Below are positions 8,086 to 16,540 of a stretch of 64,000 nucleotides of DNA, in pieces (position 1 is the first letter of the stretch; the number at the start of each line of letters is the position of its first letter). Source of the stretch: JACIYW01 sp014359745 (GTDB lineage Bacteria; Pseudomonadota; Alphaproteobacteria; Rhodobacterales; Rhodobacteraceae); NCBI GenBank assembly GCA_050433985.1, contig JBNPWE010000005.1, forward strand, positions 124,001 to 188,000, given 5' to 3'. The notes under the pieces are model-generated. The model was not told where the DNA came from and did not search any database. It saw only the letters and a list, made by a program, of their open reading frames with translations. Made by a program: the position numbers and the translations under genes.

Positions 8086-8931
8086 ATGATGGCAGGCGGA
8101 TTGATCCGGTCGCGGGCGGGTGCAACAGGGCTTTTGATGCTGGTTCTGGCCGCTTGCGGCGGCGGGGACAAGGACGCGTTGCAAGTCGAAGGTTTCACCG
8201 CCGAAGAGATTTACACACGCGGCGAATACGAACTTGCCAGCAACAGCAAAGCCGCCGAAGCGGTCCGATATTTTTCCGAGGTGGAAAGGCTTTACCCCTA
8301 TTCCGCCTGGGCAAAGCGCGCCCTGATCATGCAGGCCTTCGCCCACCACCGCGACAAGGATTACGAACAAAGCCGCGCCGCCGCGCAGCGCTTTCTCGAT
8401 TTCTATCCCGCAGATGAGGATGCCGCCTATGCGCAATATCTGATCGCGCTGTCCTATTATGACCAGATAGACGAGGTCGGCCGCGATCAGGGCCTTACAT
8501 TTCAGGCACTTCAGGCGCTGCGCACCGTCATCGAACGCTATCCCGAAAGCGGCTATGCCCGCGCGGCGATCCTGAAATTCGATCTGGCCTTCGATCACCT
8601 CGGCGCCAAGGAAATGGAGATCGGGCGCTTTTATCTGCGCCGCGGCAATTACACGGCGGCGATCAACCGTTTTCGCGCCGTGGTCGAGAATTACCAGACC
8701 ACATCCCACACCCCCGAGGCGCTGTTGCGCCTGACGGAATCCTATCTTGCCCTCGGTCTTGATAAAGAGGCGCAGACGGCCGCCGCGATCCTGGGCTACA
8801 ATTTCCGCTCCAGCCCGTTTTATGATGACAGTTTCCGCCTGCTGAAGGGCAAGGGCCTGTCGCCCGAGGCTGACAGCTCGGGCTGGCTGGGCGCGGTCTG
8901 GCGTCAGGTGATCCGGGGCGAATGGCTCTGA
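8086..8931 (+). CDS. bamD: Outer membrane assembly lipoprotein BamD
   Basis: Essential lipoprotein of the BAM complex that inserts beta-barrel proteins in the outer membrane. The signal peptide ends in lipobox LVLAAC with the acylated cysteine at residue 24, followed by glycines and Asp, suiting export to the outer membrane. Tetratricopeptide-type helices cover about 40-250 (for example EAVRYFSEVERLYPYSAWAKRA and ALRTVIERYPESGYA). At 281 residues it is of usual BamD size. The two adjacent ATGs at 8086 and 8089 cannot be distinguished. The order lpxC-bamD-recN is typical for the order. Its last codons contain a 12-bp sequence repeated just past the stop. Confidence 0.95.
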   Translation: MMAGGLIRSRAGATGLLMLVLAACGGGDKDALQVEGFTAEEIYTRGEYELASNSKAAEAVRYFSEVERLYPYSAWAKRALIMQAFAHHRDKDYEQSRAAAQRFLDFYPADEDAAYAQYLIALSYYDQIDEVGRDQGLTFQALQALRTVIERYPESGYARAAILKFDLAFDHLGAKEMEIGRFYLRRGNYTAAINRFRAVVENYQTTSHTPEALLRLTESYLALGLDKEAQTAAAILGYNFRSSPFYDDSFRLLKGKGLSPEADSSGWLGAVWRQVIRGEWL

Positions 8932-8940
8932 TCCGGGGCG
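8909..8940. repeat. 12-bp direct repeat across the bamD stop
   Basis: tgatccggggcg occurs at 8909-8920, inside the last codons of bamD, and at 8929-8940, where its TGA is the bamD stop codon. Period 20 bp. Confidence 0.8.
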
Positions 8941-8971
8941 CTTTGCCGGGGTTTGGGAAAGGGGCGGGCTG

Positions 8972-10633
8972 ATGCTGCGCAGTCTCGATATCCGCGACGT
9001 TCTTATCATTGACCGGCTGGAACTGGGGTTTCGGCCCGGTCTGAACGTGTTGACGGGCGAAACCGGGGCGGGCAAATCCATTCTGCTGGATGCGCTGGGG
9101 TTCGTCCTGGGCTGGCGCGGGCGGGCGGATCTGGTGCGCGCGGGCGCTTCGGCGGGCGAGGTGGTGGCGGTGTTCGATCTGCCCCCCGATCACCCGGCCC
9201 ACACCATCCTGCAAGAGGCGGGCCTGCCCGCCGGGCCAGAGCTGCTTTTGCGCCGCATCAACAGCGCCGATGGCCGCAAGACCGCCTGGATCAATGACCG
9301 CCGCGTGTCGGGCGAGGTGCTGCGCACCCTGTCCGAGGTGCTGGTCGAACTCCATGGCCAGCACGATGACCGGGGCCTGTTGAACCCGCGCGGGCATCGG
9401 CGATTGCTGGACAGTTTCGGCAATCTTGACGCGCCGCTGGCCGCCACCCGCGCCGCCTGGCGCGACCGTGCCGCCGCGCGCGCCGCCCTTGACCGGGCCG
9501 AGGCGGCGCTGGAAGGGCTGCGCGCCGAAGAGGATTTCCTGCGCCACGCGGTGGCCGAACTGGACAAGATCGCCCCCGAACCGGGCGAAGAGGCCGCGCT
9601 TGATACGCGCCGCCGCCAGATGCAGGCGGCCGCGCGGGTGCGCGCCGATATCGCCCGCGCCCATGCCGCGATCGCGGGCACCGGCGCCGAAGGCGGGGCC
9701 GAGGCACTGGCGGGCGACGCCCTGCGCTGGCTGGACGGCGCTGCGGATGCCACCGATGGTCGGCTGGATGATCCGATGGCGGCGCTGACCCGCGCGCTTG
9801 ACGATCTTGCCCATGCCGCGCAGGGGGTCGAGGCCTGCCTTGACGCGCTCGATTTCGACCCGCATGAATTGGAGGCGATAGAAGAACGCCTGTTCGCCCT
9901 GCGCGGGCTTGGCCGCAAACACGGGGTCGCCCCGGATGATCTGGGCGGGTTCGCGCAGGAATTGCGCGCGCGCCTGGCAGCACTTGACGGTGGCGCGCGC
10001 GATCTGGCGGCGCTGCGCGGCGCGCTTGACGATGCGCAGGCGGGGTATGACGCGGCCGCAAACGCGCTTGGCGATGCGCGCCGTGCCGCCGCTGCACGCC
10101 TTGATGCGATGATGGCGGCGGAACTGGCGCCGCTGCGCATGGAACGCGCGGTGTTCACCACCCTGTTCGAGCCCGCCGATCCCGGCCCCGAGGGGTGCGA
10201 CACTGTTACTTTTACCGTGGCCACCAACCCCGGCGCCCCGGCCGGACCGTTGAACAAGATCGCCTCTGGCGGGGAATTGTCGCGCTTTCTGCTGGCGCTC
10301 AAGGTCTGTCTGACCCGCGATACGGGCGGGCTTGTCCTGATCTTTGACGAGATCGACCGGGGTGTCGGCGGGGCCACCGCCGATGCGGTGGGGCGCAGGC
10401 TGATGGCGCTGGCGCAAGGCGCGCAGGTGCTTGTGGTCACGCATTCGCCGCAGGTCGCCGCCCGTGGCGCCCATCACTGGCGGGTGGAAAAACATGTTGA
10501 CGCCGGGGTGACAACCTCGCGCGTGACCGCGCTTGACTGTGCCGCGCGGGTGGATGAAATCGCCCGGATGCTGGCCGGCGATACCGTGACCGATGCCGCC
10601 CGCGCGGCGGCGCGCGCGCTGCTGAACGGTTGA
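8972..10633 (+). CDS. recN: DNA repair protein RecN
   Basis: SMC-like ATPase acting in double-strand-break repair in the cytoplasm. The N-terminal half-ATPase has Walker A GETGAGKS at 29-36. The central 160-390 region is rich in Ala/Arg/Asp heptad-like helices (coiled coil). The C-terminal half has SGGELSRFLLAL (signature), VLIFDEIDRGVGG (Walker B) and VVTHSPQVAARG (switch histidine). 553 residues is normal for RecN. ATG 8972 is preceded by GGGAAAGGGGCGGGCTG. It follows bamD by 40 bp and is probably co-transcribed. Confidence 0.96.
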   Translation: MLRSLDIRDVLIIDRLELGFRPGLNVLTGETGAGKSILLDALGFVLGWRGRADLVRAGASAGEVVAVFDLPPDHPAHTILQEAGLPAGPELLLRRINSADGRKTAWINDRRVSGEVLRTLSEVLVELHGQHDDRGLLNPRGHRRLLDSFGNLDAPLAATRAAWRDRAAARAALDRAEAALEGLRAEEDFLRHAVAELDKIAPEPGEEAALDTRRRQMQAAARVRADIARAHAAIAGTGAEGGAEALAGDALRWLDGAADATDGRLDDPMAALTRALDDLAHAAQGVEACLDALDFDPHELEAIEERLFALRGLGRKHGVAPDDLGGFAQELRARLAALDGGARDLAALRGALDDAQAGYDAAANALGDARRAAAARLDAMMAAELAPLRMERAVFTTLFEPADPGPEGCDTVTFTVATNPGAPAGPLNKIASGGELSRFLLALKVCLTRDTGGLVLIFDEIDRGVGGATADAVGRRLMALAQGAQVLVVTHSPQVAARGAHHWRVEKHVDAGVTTSRVTALDCAARVDEIARMLAGDTVTDAARAAARALLNG

Positions 10634-10788
10634 TCCGGCGGGGCTGGCTGGTGGGGCCTCGCTTTTGAAGAAATGATGAAGATTTGGCTTTTCGCGACCG
10701 ATTTCGTGCTAGATTATGCCTGAGCCGGTGATGGTGTGCAGCCCGGCGGGCACCCGAACCGTTCCGGAAACATCGCGGGAACCAAAAG

Positions 10789-11598
10789 ATGATGCTTGCC
10801 CGATATGGAAATGCCTTGCTGCCGGTGGCTGTTGCGGTTGGCCTGCTTGGCGGGTGCGACCTGACTATCACGCAAGACGGTGTCGCGCGCGCCGATGCGC
10901 GGATCAATGCCTCCGCGCTGATCATCGCCGGGGCAAAGGACAGCACCATCGCCTTTGAAGACAAGTGGATACAGCAGGATTACAGCCTGTATCGCGGGCG
11001 CAACATTCTGGCCGAATATATCTATACGACAACCGACCCCGAAACGGCGGTGCTGCATGTGCCCTTCGATTTCGAGGCGGCCCTGCAAACCTGGAACCTG
11101 AACCGCGCGCATCCCCCCGTCATGACCGGCCCAAGGGGGCGGATTGACCGGGTGGGACAATCGATCTTTTATCAACCCTACCGGCTGCCCGATCTGGGCT
11201 GGGGCTGTGTCGCGATGAAAAGCGAATGGGATACCGCCCCCAAGGATATCGGCCCGCGCCCGACCAAGGCGCTGATGGGGTATCTGTGCAACACCGCCGG
11301 GGCCATGACGGCGGATCGGGCCGAAGAAATCGCCGCGCGGTTCTTCGTGACGGGGGACGGGGCGGCCACGCTTGCGGCGATACCCTTTGACAGCCCGCAG
11401 GCCGCGCCCCTGCTGGCCGAGGCACGGCAGGGGCCGGGTTCGGGCCAGAGTTCGGGCCAGCGTTCGGGCCAGCGTTCGGGCGCCGCTGGCGTCGGCGATC
11501 TGGGCAATCCGGGCTTCCCGATCCGGATGGGCCGCGAGATGATCGACGTCACCATCATTTCCGATGGCTACGATGGCGGGGTCATGGGCGGGTGGTGA
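10789..11598 (+). CDS. Lipoprotein of unknown function, first of a tandem paralogous pair
   Basis: 269 residues with a lipoprotein signal ending LLGGC (Cys23). I do not recognise a named family. It shares blocks in the same order with the next protein: RADARIN / TRAETRIT, LQTWNLN / LQSWNIN, YQPYRLPDLGWGCVA / YQPYRLDGPGWGCVA, and GYLCNTAG / GYVCNKNA, indicating tandem duplication and divergence. Two conserved cysteines (in GWGC and GYxCN) could pair in the envelope. Near the C-terminus is a low-complexity stretch GQSSGQRSGQRSGA encoded by a 12-bp tandem repeat. ATG 10789 (or the next codon, 10792) follows a gap of 155 bp after recN. Probably envelope-located; role unknown. Confidence 0.8.
   Translation: MMLARYGNALLPVAVAVGLLGGCDLTITQDGVARADARINASALIIAGAKDSTIAFEDKWIQQDYSLYRGRNILAEYIYTTTDPETAVLHVPFDFEAALQTWNLNRAHPPVMTGPRGRIDRVGQSIFYQPYRLPDLGWGCVAMKSEWDTAPKDIGPRPTKALMGYLCNTAGAMTADRAEEIAARFFVTGDGAATLAAIPFDSPQAAPLLAEARQGPGSGQSSGQRSGQRSGAAGVGDLGNPGFPIRMGREMIDVTIISDGYDGGVMGGW
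11439..11480 (+). repeat. 12-bp tandem repeat inside the lipoprotein gene
   Basis: Units ttcgggccagag, ttcgggccagcg, ttcgggccagcg and a half unit ttcggg, in frame, encode a Ser-Gly-Gln-rich segment. A multiple of three, so copy-number changes would keep the frame. Confidence 0.9.
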
Positions 11599-11722
11599 TC
11601 ACCGCGCGCCGCTTCCTGTCGGGGGGCGGATACCCCGGCGGGGTGCGGGTGCAGAGGGGGCGCGGCATCTTGTGCGGCACTTGCGGGCTGCATATCTGCG
11701 GCAAAGGTGTTCGGAGGCAGGG

Positions 11723-13135
11723 ATGTTCGGACGGGTCTGGATCGGGGCTGGTATCATGGCAGGGCGCGACGGGTGGCGAATTCTGGCGGTTTCGGCCTTT
11801 GGGCTGATGCTGGGCGGCTGCGTGTCACCCGGCGCCGGAAATCAGGTGGTCACCCGTGCAGAGACGCGGATCACCTCGTCCTCGCCGCTTTTCGCGCGCG
11901 CCGACACGCTGACCGTAACCTATGCCGACCCCTGGACGCGCGAGGATTACACGCTGTTTCAGTCGCCCGATGTGCAGGCGGAATTCCTTTATGCCTCTGC
12001 CGTGCCCGGTTCGGGCACCGGCCTGGTCGGGACACCCGATTTCGCGCGCGCGCTGCAAAGCTGGAACATCAATCAGGGGGCGCGCCAGATGGGCCAGATA
12101 TGGCGGCGCGACCGCGAGGGGCGCAGCATCACCTATCAGCCCTATCGGCTGGACGGGCCGGGTTGGGGCTGTGTCGCGCTGCAAAGCGATTGGGGGGTGC
12201 TGGGGGCTGCGCCGACGGATACGGTGTTCGGCTATGTGTGCAACAAGAACGCAGCGGTTCTGTCGCGCAGCCAGGCGCTGCGCATCGTCGACAGCCTGAC
12301 CTTTCTGGATGCGCCGCGCAGCACGCCCGCATCCCGGCGTCTGCCGGTTCCGGCGGGGGCGGACCCCGTGGCGGTGGCGCGCGGCGCGTCGGGCGACGGG
12401 CTGACAGGGCTTGACGATTTCCCCTTTGGCTTTGGCCAACCGACACGGGACAGCCGGGTTGGATACGGTGTCGGGGTCGGGGTGGGCAATTCGGTGGGGG
12501 TATACGGCGGGTTTGGCACGGGCTATGGTTATGGCTATTATCCCTATGATGGGTTTGGCTATTATCCCTATGGCAGGTATGGATACTATCCCTATGGCGG
12601 GTATGGCGGATTTCGTGATCATGACCGCAATCGCGGGCATGACCGGTTCCGGGGTGACCGCGACAGGGGGGGCCACGACAGGGGCGACGACCACAGGGGT
12701 GACCGCGACAGGGGCGACGACCACAGGGGCGACCGTGTGAGGGATGACGGACACAGGGGTGACCGTGTGGGGCGGGACGACCACCGGGACGGGCGCGGCC
12801 GCGTGGATCGTGGCAACGGCAGCCGGGACGCTGCGACGGGAGGCGACCGCCTGAGGGGGGGCAGCCACCTGGGCGGCCGTGTAAGGGATGATGGCCACCG
12901 GGGCGGGCGCGGCGGCGCGGATCGCGGCAATGGCACTCGGGAGGGTGACCGCCGGAACGTTGCGGCGGGTGACGGTGGGAACGGGGGTAGGTCTGGGGGT
13001 GGGTCTGGTGTGGGCCTCGGTCGCGACGGATCGCGACCCAGCCCCGGCACATCTTCGGGGCGGTGGGATAATCCTGCGGGGGACGGGCCTGCGGTCGGCG
13101 GGGCGGGCGGCGACGGCACCTCCAGCGATCGGTAA
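11723..13135 (+). CDS. Repeat-tailed lipoprotein, paralogue of the preceding gene
   Basis: ATG 11723 is chosen because GGAGG lies 6 bases upstream; an in-frame ATG at 11756 is the alternative. The 470-residue product has a signal ending LMLGGC (Cys33), then a domain of about 200 residues paralogous to the previous lipoprotein. The C-terminal half is low complexity: GYGYGYYPYDG-type Tyr/Gly/Pro repeats at about 267-296, then an Arg/Asp/Gly/His-rich tail (RGDDHRGDRD-type repeats) to about 375, then Gly/Arg-rich sequence to the end. The tail is highly charged and probably disordered, perhaps for cell-wall, polyanion or metal binding, but that is speculation. Reading through the repeats is open, so it is not obviously broken. 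Confidence 0.75.
   Translation: MFGRVWIGAGIMAGRDGWRILAVSAFGLMLGGCVSPGAGNQVVTRAETRITSSSPLFARADTLTVTYADPWTREDYTLFQSPDVQAEFLYASAVPGSGTGLVGTPDFARALQSWNINQGARQMGQIWRRDREGRSITYQPYRLDGPGWGCVALQSDWGVLGAAPTDTVFGYVCNKNAAVLSRSQALRIVDSLTFLDAPRSTPASRRLPVPAGADPVAVARGASGDGLTGLDDFPFGFGQPTRDSRVGYGVGVGVGNSVGVYGGFGTGYGYGYYPYDGFGYYPYGRYGYYPYGGYGGFRDHDRNRGHDRFRGDRDRGGHDRGDDHRGDRDRGDDHRGDRVRDDGHRGDRVGRDDHRDGRGRVDRGNGSRDAATGGDRLRGGSHLGGRVRDDGHRGGRGGADRGNGTREGDRRNVAAGDGGNGGRSGGGSGVGLGRDGSRPSPGTSSGRWDNPAGDGPAVGGAGGDGTSSDR
12521..12800 (+). repeat. Two coding repeat blocks in the lipoprotein tail
   Basis: Block one (about 12521-12611) has a 30-bp period encoding GYYPYG-type units; block two (about 12632-12800) has a period near 30 bp encoding RGDDHRGDRD-type units. 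Both keep frame. They are expected hot spots for replication slippage. Confidence 0.8.
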
Positions 13136-13266
13136 GGGTGCTTGGCGCGCGCATTCGGGACGCTGCGCCGGTCAATGCTTGAATTAGGCGCCTGTTTGCC
13201 CGATTATCACGGCTGTGTGAGGTGGCGCCTTGCGCGGTTCAGGGCTGATTTTCAAAGGGGCTTTCG

Positions 13267-13545
13267 ATGACAAGGTTTCAATTGCTTTTTCTGGTGGCCG
13301 TCGGCTTGTCGGCCTGCGTTGCCAAACCCCCGGTAAAGGCGCCCGATCCGGTCGTCTCGAACGATCCCGGTCGCAATGCCTGCGAAACGCTGGCCAAGGC
13401 CCAGGGCCTGTCGGTCAGTTCGGTCACCGGCCCCACAGCGTTGACAAGCACCGGCGCGACCTATGATGTCGCCGTGAACGGCGGCAAGGGCACAACCTGC
13501 ACCTACAGCTATCTGACCAGCAGCCCGAGCCTGGCAAAAAGCTGA
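13267..13545 (+). CDS. Small lipoprotein of unknown function
   Basis: 92 residues: a hydrophobic signal ending VGLSAC (Cys17), a Pro/Lys-rich spacer and a short domain with two further cysteines (NACETLAKAQ and GTTCTYSY) that might form a disulfide in the periplasm. ATG 13267 follows AAAGGGGCTTTCG. No family recognised. It reads in the same direction as the two larger lipoproteins and meets a minus-strand sulfotransferase gene tail to tail. Confidence 0.75.
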   Translation: MTRFQLLFLVAVGLSACVAKPPVKAPDPVVSNDPGRNACETLAKAQGLSVSSVTGPTALTSTGATYDVAVNGGKGTTCTYSYLTSSPSLAKS

Positions 13546-13700
13546 GGTGATGTGTCTGGGGCGGGGTTCAGACCGTTGGAGGAAGTCCCTTTACCAGCGC
13601 GCGCACGGCGGGGGCGGGATATGAGTATTTTTTTCGAGAGGATGGGAAAGAGTCTTTTCTTGTGCGCTCAGGGTGCGGGTCTGGTTGGGTGCACCACGCC

Positions 13701-14429
13701 CTATATGAGGGGCGCGGGGCCTGCCGACAGGCTGGCAAAGACGCCCTCGGCGCTGGTGGCGCGGCGATATCCGAAACGGTCGAAATCCGCGGCGTAAATC
13801 CGGTTGATGGAGGCGATCGCGTCGGGGGTGAGGGCGGCGTGATCCTGCGCGCCCAGCCCCCGGCCAGAATTGTGCCGGTGCGGCAGATCGATCGGCGGCA
13901 GGCCCAAAAGGGCCACTAACCCCGCCATCTCGGCGTCCAGCCGTTCGAAATGGCAGATCTGGCTGACCAGAACCCGGCCCCCGGCATCGGTGACAAAACC
14001 GCTTTGATCGCCCATGAACACCACCCGCTCGACATGGTGCCAGTGCCGGTGCCGCGCGCCGCTTTCACGCCAGGTCAGATAGCTGGCGAAATCCATTTGC
14101 CGCACCTTGCGCGCGATCCGTTCGTGCCGGAACCGCCGCAGGTGGCCGTAATGCGAAAACGCATGGGAATAGGGATTGCGCACGAAGCAAAAGCTGTGGA
14201 ACCCGTCGAAAACCGCCGGGCCGATCCTGCTCCGCACCGCGCTGGCCTTGGCATGGGCGCTGAAATGATCCGATCGCGGCGGCAGTGGTCCGGGCCACCG
14301 GCGCCGCAGTTTGACCCATAGCGACGGGGCGCGGTATCCTGCCAGCGGTTCCAGCGCCGCGCTGACCGAGGTGCCGGCGGTTTTGGGGATGTGGATGAAG
14401 ATAAATCCGTAATCGGGCGCGATCAGCAT
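13701..14429 (-). CDS. Sulfotransferase family protein
   Basis: 242 residues. The N-terminal FIHIPKTAGTS at 11-21 is the 5'-phosphosulfate loop of the PAPS-dependent sulfotransferase family 2 (carbohydrate type), and FCFVRNPYSHAFS is the 3'-phosphate-binding strand-helix. It should transfer sulfate from PAPS to an exported or surface glycan; the acceptor cannot be told. The gene follows the FAD-linked oxidase by 34 bp on the same strand, so they may share a transcript without an evident functional link. It is unrelated in position to the second sulfotransferase at 50608. Confidence 0.85.
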   Translation of the reverse strand: MLIAPDYGFIFIHIPKTAGTSVSAALEPLAGYRAPSLWVKLRRRWPGPLPPRSDHFSAHAKASAVRSRIGPAVFDGFHSFCFVRNPYSHAFSHYGHLRRFRHERIARKVRQMDFASYLTWRESGARHRHWHHVERVVFMGDQSGFVTDAGGRVLVSQICHFERLDAEMAGLVALLGLPPIDLPHRHNSGRGLGAQDHAALTPDAIASINRIYAADFDRFGYRRATSAEGVFASLSAGPAPLI

Positions 14430-14463
14430 CGGTGCCGTGCCCCAATGCCCGGTCCGCCGCGCA

Positions 14464-15843
14464 TCAGTTGATCTGCACCATTTTGCCGGGGTTCATCAGG
14501 TTTTCGGGATCAAGCGCGCGCTTGATGCTGGCCATCACATCCCAGCCCTGCCCGTGTTCGGCCCTCATATAAGGCATCTTGCCCATGCCCACGCCATGTT
14601 CCCCGGTGACGGTGCCGCCCAGCCGCAGCGCCCGGTCGTTCATGCGCGCGGCAAGGGCCTTTGCCTCGGCCAGTTCGGCGGCGTTGCCGGGTTCGATCAA
14701 CAGGGTGCAATGGAAATTGCCGTCGCCAACGTGGCCTACGATCGGCCCCGGAATGCTGGCGCGGGCGATATCGTTGCGGGTTTCCTCGACCGCTTTGGCC
14801 AGCCGGGCGATCGGCACGCAGATGTCGGTGACAAGTGCTGTGGCTCCCGGCCGCAGGGCCATGGTGGCATAGAAGGCCTTGTGCCGCATCGACCAGAGCG
14901 CGCTGCGATCCTCGGGGCGCGAGGCCCATTGAAACCCCTCGGCGCCGAATTCGGTGGCAATATCGCCAAAGGCTGCCGCCTGTTCGGCCACGGCCGATGC
15001 CGATCCGTGGAATTCCACCATCAGATGCGGCTTTTCGGGCAAGGACGCGCCGGAATAAAGGTTGAAGGCGCGCGCCGTCGCCTCATCCACGAATTCGATC
15101 CGCGCCATCGGGATGCCCGATTGAATGGTGGCGATCACCGCATCGACCGCACCCGCGAAATCGCCAAACGCGCAGACGGCGGCGGAAATCGCGTCGGGCT
15201 GGCCCTGCAATTTCAGCGTCAGTTCGGTGATCAGGCCCAGCGTGCCCTCGGCCCCCACGAACAGCGCGGTAAGATCATAGCCGGCCGAAGATTTGGGCGC
15301 CGCCGTGCCGGTGCGGATCACCCGGCCGTCGGCCAGCACCACCTCGAGCGCGCGCACATTGTCGCGCATGGTGCCATAGCGCACCGCCGTGGTGCCCGAG
15401 GCCCGCGTCGAGGCCATGCCGCCAAGCGTGGCATTGGCGCCGGGATCAACCGGAAAGAACAGCCCCGTCGCGCGCAACGCGTTGTTCAGCGCCTCGCGCG
15501 TTACACCGGGCTGTACGACGGCCAGCATGTTTTCGGGCTGAACCCCCAGAACCTTGTTCATCAGGCTGAAATCCACGCTGATCCCGCCGCGCACCGGCAA
15601 GGCATGGCCTTCCAGCGAACTGCCGATACCCCAGCCGACCATCGGCACATGGTGGCGGGCGCAGATCAACGCAATCCCGGCCACCTCGGCGGTGGTTTCG
15701 GGATAGGCCACCGCGTCGGGCAGCGCATCCTTGAAATGGGTTTCCGAGGTGCCGTGCACCGCGCGGTCGGCGGTGGTGCGGTTCAGGCGTTTGCCCAGCA
15801 GACCGGCAAGCGCGGCAAGGGCAGGATCAAGGTCTGGGGTCAT
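14464..15843 (-). CDS. FAD-linked oxidase, D-lactate dehydrogenase (cytochrome) / glycolate oxidase type
   Basis: 459 residues from ATG 15843, which sits 9 bases after the upstream gene's stop with GAGGG as binding site; GTG 15855 is less likely. FAD-binding type 4 domain with PVDPGANATLGGMASTRASG (cofactor loop) and a GAEGTLGLITELTLKL segment. The C-terminal domain has GHVGDGNFHCTLL and TGEHGVGMGK, hallmark metal and substrate motifs of the D-lactate dehydrogenase/GlcD group. It oxidises a D-2-hydroxy acid to the 2-oxo acid and passes electrons to the respiratory chain; D-lactate is the best guess, but glycolate or D-2-hydroxyglutarate cannot be excluded. Confidence 0.9.
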   Translation of the reverse strand: MTPDLDPALAALAGLLGKRLNRTTADRAVHGTSETHFKDALPDAVAYPETTAEVAGIALICARHHVPMVGWGIGSSLEGHALPVRGGISVDFSLMNKVLGVQPENMLAVVQPGVTREALNNALRATGLFFPVDPGANATLGGMASTRASGTTAVRYGTMRDNVRALEVVLADGRVIRTGTAAPKSSAGYDLTALFVGAEGTLGLITELTLKLQGQPDAISAAVCAFGDFAGAVDAVIATIQSGIPMARIEFVDEATARAFNLYSGASLPEKPHLMVEFHGSASAVAEQAAAFGDIATEFGAEGFQWASRPEDRSALWSMRHKAFYATMALRPGATALVTDICVPIARLAKAVEETRNDIARASIPGPIVGHVGDGNFHCTLLIEPGNAAELAEAKALAARMNDRALRLGGTVTGEHGVGMGKMPYMRAEHGQGWDVMASIKRALDPENLMNPGKMVQIN

Positions 15844-15851
15844 CCGAACCC

Positions 15852-16442
15852 TCACATTTCGCAGGGATAGGCATAAAACACCTTGTCGCGCCCCGGCGGT
15901 GTCAGTTCAAGGTGATCGATCCGGGAACCATAGCTGACCAGTTTGACCCGGAAGGCATCACGGGTGGCGGGAGAGACCACCAGGGTGTCGCCATCGATCG
16001 TATAGGTTGCGCGGACGCGGATGTCATCATCGGGAATTTCCAGCCGCCCGTATTCAAAGGTGATCGGGTCGTGGCATTCAAGCCGGACCATGGCCGAAAT
16101 GCGTTCCGGTTCGTCGCGCAGCGACCAGCGCCCGATCATGAAGGCAGGCGCGACGGTTTGCTCCGTATCAAAGTTCTGGTGTTTGGCAAACTCGGCCAGA
16201 TAGGCATCGAACCCGTCCAGCTTGCGGATCTGTTCCAGATATCCCGTACGATCGGTGACGCGCAGATGTTCCAGCCGGGCCTCGGCGCGGTTCTGCTGAT
16301 CGACCAGAAACACCGCATAGGCGATCAGGGCCACCACGATGCCGCCCGACAGCAGCAAGGTGTTCGTGCGGGACAGGGTGCGCAACAGCGCCAAGGCACC
16401 GGGCAAGCGACATCTCCGTATGGTGACTGATGAACAGGGCAA
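15852..16442 (-). CDS. Membrane-anchored hypothetical protein
   Basis: 196 residues if started at ATG 16442; a TTG at 16406 with GGAG upstream would shorten the cytoplasmic tail. One hydrophobic segment (TLLLSGGIVVALIAYAVFLV, about 28-47) is followed by a basic coiled-coil-like stretch (QNRAEARLEHLR) and a soluble domain with AFMIGRWSLRDEPERI, two cysteines and a C-terminal YAYPCEM. The layout is that of a bitopic protein with a periplasmic domain. I do not recognise the family. It lies directly ahead of the FAD-linked oxidase (stop and start 9 bases apart) and divergent from the CLC gene, with overlapping 5' regions. Confidence 0.7.
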   Translation of the reverse strand: MPCSSVTIRRCRLPGALALLRTLSRTNTLLLSGGIVVALIAYAVFLVDQQNRAEARLEHLRVTDRTGYLEQIRKLDGFDAYLAEFAKHQNFDTEQTVAPAFMIGRWSLRDEPERISAMVRLECHDPITFEYGRLEIPDDDIRVRATYTIDGDTLVVSPATRDAFRVKLVSYGSRIDHLELTPPGRDKVFYAYPCEM

Positions 16443-16490
16443 AGCGTATACGGTTGCAAAGCAAGGTTCAACGCCCTAATCGATACACCA

Positions 16491-16508
16491 ACGGGCTGGA
16501 AAGCCCGT
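16491..16508. other. Hairpin in the 5' leader of the CLC gene
   Basis: Perfect 7-bp stem acgggct/agcccgt with a GGAA tetraloop, ending 32 bases before the chosen start codon. No resemblance to the fluoride riboswitch was found. It may affect translation or be incidental. Confidence 0.5.
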
Positions 16509-16540
16509 CAAACCTCAAGATCATAACCCAGCGGGGTATC

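Noticed and set aside
13552..13797. Short plus-strand frame of 81 codons at the end of the small lipoprotein gene
   Set aside because: Runs into the 3' end of the minus-strand sulfotransferase, lacks a ribosome-binding site for its first start and has no protein-like pattern.
16443..16540. Fluoride riboswitch ahead of the CLC gene
   Set aside because: Only a simple 7-bp hairpin is present; the conserved fluoride-riboswitch core is not seen, and the protein does not look like a CLC-F antiporter.
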